Notes under the pieces: generated by a model | Told to the model about the DNA's origin: nothing | The model's database searches: none | What the model saw: only the letters and a program-made list of their open reading frames with translations | Source: Chloroflexota bacterium | GTDB taxonomy: Bacteria > Chloroflexota > Limnocylindria > QHBO01 | Assembly: GCA_024636135.1 (NCBI GenBank) | Contig: JAGXHP010000080.1 | Coordinates: 1 to 7,851 of the forward strand | DNA length: 7,851 bases | Direction of reading: 5' to 3' | Part shown: piece after piece, positions 6,541 through 7,851 of the stretch | How positions within the stretch are numbered: the first letter of the stretch is position 1 | Layout: the number at the start of each line of letters is the position of its first letter | Program-made: the position numbers and the translations under genes

Positions 6541-7851
6541 CTACATCCGGGGAAAGAGCGGCGCCAGCGCCGGGTACAGCTCACGGTGCACTGCATGCCG
6601 TTCGGCATAGGCGGCGGCAGCCGGTCCCGGCTCGGCCAGGGGCCGGACCTCGGTGACGCGGTCGACCATCTCGGGAACGCTCACGGCCAGGCCCCCGGCC
6701 GGCGCTGCGAGCAGCGCGGCACCGAATGCCGCCCCTTCGACGGTGCCCGTCCCGGCGATCTCGACGTCGAGCACGTCGGCCAGGATCTGGCGCCACAGCC
6801 GGCTGACCAGTCCTCCGCCTGACGCGCGGATCTGGTGCGGGTGCGGCATGCCGGCAGCCTCCATGAGGTCGAGACCGTCGCGCAGGCCGTGAGCCACGCC
6901 CTCGAGCACAGCCCGGGTCAGATGCCGCCGCTCGTGGGCCACGGTGAGGCCGATGAACGCCCCGCGCGCGAGGGGGTCGGGATGCGGGCTCCGCTCCCCG
7001 GTGAGGTACGGGAGGAACCAGAGACCGTCGCTGCCGGCGGGAACATCATCCGCCTCGGCCACGAGATCCTCGAACGCGGTGCCCGGCGCCATGGCGTCAC
7101 GGAACCAGCGCAGGCTTCCGGCGGCCGAGAGCATGACCGACATGAGATGCCAGCGGTCCGGGACGGCGTGACAGAAGGCGTGAACCCGTCCCTTCGGCTC
7201 CACGATCGGTCGGTCGGTCGCCGCGAACACGACCCCGGACGTGCCGAGCGAGAGAGCGACGATTCCCGCGTCGAGAGCGCCGACCCCAACCGCACTCGCT
7301 GCCTGGTCACCGCCTCCGGCGACGACCGGCGTGCCGGTCCGCAGCCCGGTGGCCTCGGCCGCGGCGGAGGTGATGCCGCCGGTCGATTCCGGGCCCTCCG
7401 CCGTCCGCGGCAGGATGGCCGGATCCAGGCCCAGGGCCGAGACGACCTCCGCCGACCAGTCGCGGGCCGCCAGGTCGAACAGCAGCGTGCCGGCGCCGTC
7501 GGCCTTGTCGACGGCACGCTCCCCGGTCAGCTGCAGCCGGACGTAGTCCTTGGGCAGGAGAAGGTGGGCGACGCGACGCCACGCGTCCGGCTCATGGCGA
7601 CGGACCCAGAGGAGCTTCGGTGCGGTGAAGCCGGTGAGCGCGTCGTTGCCGGTGATCTCGATGAGGCGATCAGGGCCGACGGCCTCGCGGATGGCGTCGC
7701 ACTCGTCGCTCGTGCGCTGGTCGTTCCACAGGATGGCGGGTCGAACCGGCCGGTCGGCTTCGTCGAGAAGGACGGCTCCGTGCATCTGCCCGGTGAGGCC
7801 GACCGCGGTGACGTCATGACCGGTGGCCTGCGCCTCCGTCAGGGCCGCCCG
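6541..7851 (-). CDS. xylB: xylulokinase, FGGY family; 5' end beyond window
   Basis: The frame is open from the right edge to a TAG at 6543-6541, giving 436 visible residues. About 50-60 N-terminal residues, including the first catalytic-region Asp and glycine-rich motif, lie outside. Family marks, numbered from the first visible residue, are GQMHG (21-25), the substrate-site motif typical of xylulokinase; ILWNDQRT (40-47); GGGDQAA (179-185) with the catalytic Asp182; LSLGTSG (200-206) for phosphate binding; LTGERSPHPDP (283-293); and SGGG followed by LWRQILADVL (about 344-361), the C-terminal nucleotide-site region. The enzyme phosphorylates D-xylulose with ATP to D-xylulose 5-phosphate, feeding the pentose phosphate pathway. 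The ATG at 7785 is internal, since it sits inside the GQMHG motif, and is not the true start. The gene converges on the importer operon. Its own promoter and any linked isomerase gene would be to the right, outside the window. Confidence 0.93.
   Translation of the reverse strand, partial: RAALTEAQATGHDVTAVGLTGQMHGAVLLDEADRPVRPAILWNDQRTSDECDAIREAVGPDRLIEITGNDALTGFTAPKLLWVRRHEPDAWRRVAHLLLPKDYVRLQLTGERAVDKADGAGTLLFDLAARDWSAEVVSALGLDPAILPRTAEGPESTGGITSAAAEATGLRTGTPVVAGGGDQAASAVGVGALDAGIVALSLGTSGVVFAATDRPIVEPKGRVHAFCHAVPDRWHLMSVMLSAAGSLRWFRDAMAPGTAFEDLVAEADDVPAGSDGLWFLPYLTGERSPHPDPLARGAFIGLTVAHERRHLTRAVLEGVAHGLRDGLDLMEAAGMPHPHQIRASGGGLVSRLWRQILADVLDVEIAGTGTVEGAAFGAALLAAPAGGLAVSVPEMVDRVTEVRPLAEPGPAAAAYAERHAVHRELYPALAPLFPRM

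Noticed and set aside
6560..6571. GGCGC-CA-GCGCC inverted repeat near the end of xylB
   Set aside because: The 2-base loop is too tight and it lies in coding sequence without a T-run, so it is not a convincing terminator.
1..7851. CRISPR arrays, tRNA or rRNA genes, insertion sequences, phage or defence genes
   Set aside because: No spaced repeats, cloverleaf-like sequence, transposase motif or terminal repeats seen on either strand; the window is a metabolic locus.

Overview
The window is a compact, GC-rich sugar-catabolism locus with very short gaps between genes. Its best-supported theme is uptake and use of D-xylose or a closely related pentose or pentitol. The genome type (high GC, GTG/ATG starts with AGGAG ribosome sites, an exported lipoprotein with an Ala/Ser/Pro/Thr-rich linker, a ROK-type regulator) fits a GC-rich Chloroflexota or actinobacterial-like soil or freshwater bacterium. 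The taxonomic guess is inference only, because the window holds no rRNA or other marker gene.

Layout. Positions 1-1620, minus strand: a short-chain dehydrogenase/reductase (SDR) gene, followed 4 bases later by a Gfo/Idh/MocA-family oxidoreductase gene that runs off the left edge. The Gfo gene has an in-frame TAG at codon 10, inside its Rossmann-fold dinucleotide-binding motif. Positions 1621-1765: a divergent control region with a TTGACA box and TTTGG/CCAAA inverted repeats. Positions 1766-2992, plus strand: a ROK-family repressor (XylR/NagC type) starting at a GTG. Positions 2993-3149: a second control region with a TTGACA box, an 18-bp palindrome and a strong ribosome site. Positions 3150-6529, plus strand: a sugar ABC importer made of a XylF-like lipoprotein, a XylH-like permease and a half-size, single-domain ATPase. 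A perfect 15-bp hairpin lies between the first two genes. Positions 6541-7851, minus strand: xylulokinase (XylB), converging on the importer operon and cut by the right edge at its 5' end.

How they fit together (inference from families and neighbourhood): the lipoprotein captures the sugar outside the membrane, and the permease plus an ATPase homodimer import it. The ROK protein probably senses the sugar and controls its own gene, the importer and perhaps the divergent dehydrogenase pair. XylB phosphorylates D-xylulose to feed the pentose phosphate pathway. The two dehydrogenases could oxidise the sugar directly, or oxidise a pentitol to the ketose that XylB needs. No xylose isomerase gene is present in the window, so the route into xylulose is open.

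No clearly new biological system is visible. The observations most worth checking are the TAG interruption in the oxidoreductase, the intercistronic hairpin, the shared TTGG/CCAA palindromes, and the mix of dehydrogenases with a xylulokinase.
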